Source: an uncultured Geobacteraceae bacterium (GTDB lineage Bacteria; Desulfobacterota; Desulfuromonadia; Geobacterales; Pseudopelobacteraceae). From it: a DNA stretch of 14,080 nt. Under the pieces are notes generated by a model. The model did no database searches. It saw only the letters and a program-made list of their open reading frames with translations, and was not told where the DNA came from. The position numbers and the translations under genes are program-made. This document shows positions 14,064-14,080 of the stretch, in pieces. The stretch lies in assembly GCA_903879825.1 (NCBI GenBank), contig CAIRND010000253.1, forward strand, positions 1-14,080, read 5' to 3'. The first letter of the stretch is position 1; every line of letters begins with the position of its first letter.

Positions 14064-14080
14064 ATGCCGGATGCCGGCCA
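14064..14080 (+). CDS. Possible start of a further gene, cut by the window edge
   Basis: GAGGGG (14055-14060) precedes an ATG at 14064 by only three bases, giving MPDAG before the sequence ends. The spacing is short and five residues cannot identify a product. It may be the first codons of the next gene or chance. Confidence 0.18.

Overview
The window reads as a stretch of chromosome from a Gram-negative bacterium, most likely a deltaproteobacterium of the Geobacter/Desulfuromonas/Pelobacter group (Desulfuromonadales). This is inferred from protein style only: a large ~115 kDa-class NAD-glutamate dehydrogenase, a PilZ/receiver/FapA cluster, a TonB receptor-YfiR-hybrid kinase operon, a short QueF and an EfpL-type EF-P paralogue. 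No search was run. Every convincing gene lies on the + strand.

Layout. (1) 139-3114 is a stand-alone NAD-dependent glutamate dehydrogenase with a plausible sigma70 promoter just upstream. (2) 3228-6322 is a compact four-gene signalling cluster: a PilZ protein, a single-domain receiver, a FapA/DUF342 protein and a second single-domain receiver that overlaps the FapA gene by ATGA. No histidine kinase is encoded in the cluster. (3) 6323-6462 is a small non-coding element with perfect 16-bp terminal inverted repeats flanked by TTAA on both sides, MITE-like, lying directly on the stop codon of the second receiver. (4) 6515-12287 is a three-gene operon: a TonB-dependent outer-membrane receptor, a periplasmic YfiR-family protein (DUF4154), and a 1067-residue hybrid kinase with a CHASE8-like periplasmic sensor, HAMP, PAS, HisKA, HATPase, two receivers and an HPt domain. 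(5) 12442-13900 holds housekeeping genes: a small YtxH-type membrane protein, queF and efpL. (6) 13925-14043 is a near-consensus sigma70 promoter driving a tRNA with a CAT anticodon; the window ends just after a possible next start codon.

How the genes may work together. In Pseudomonas the YfiBNR system uses periplasmic YfiR to restrain YfiN, a diguanylate cyclase with a CHASE8-type periplasmic domain. Here the same sensor type and a YfiR homologue are joined to a phosphorelay kinase instead of a GGDEF domain, and a TonB receptor stands where the outer-membrane lipoprotein YfiB would be. The kinase ends in an HPt domain but no output regulator follows it. The orphan receivers at 4013-4423 and 5930-6322 are the nearest candidate phosphate acceptors; that link is inference. 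This receptor-YfiR-kinase arrangement is the most interesting system here, though its component families are known. No CRISPR array, transposase gene, phage gene or defence system is visible.
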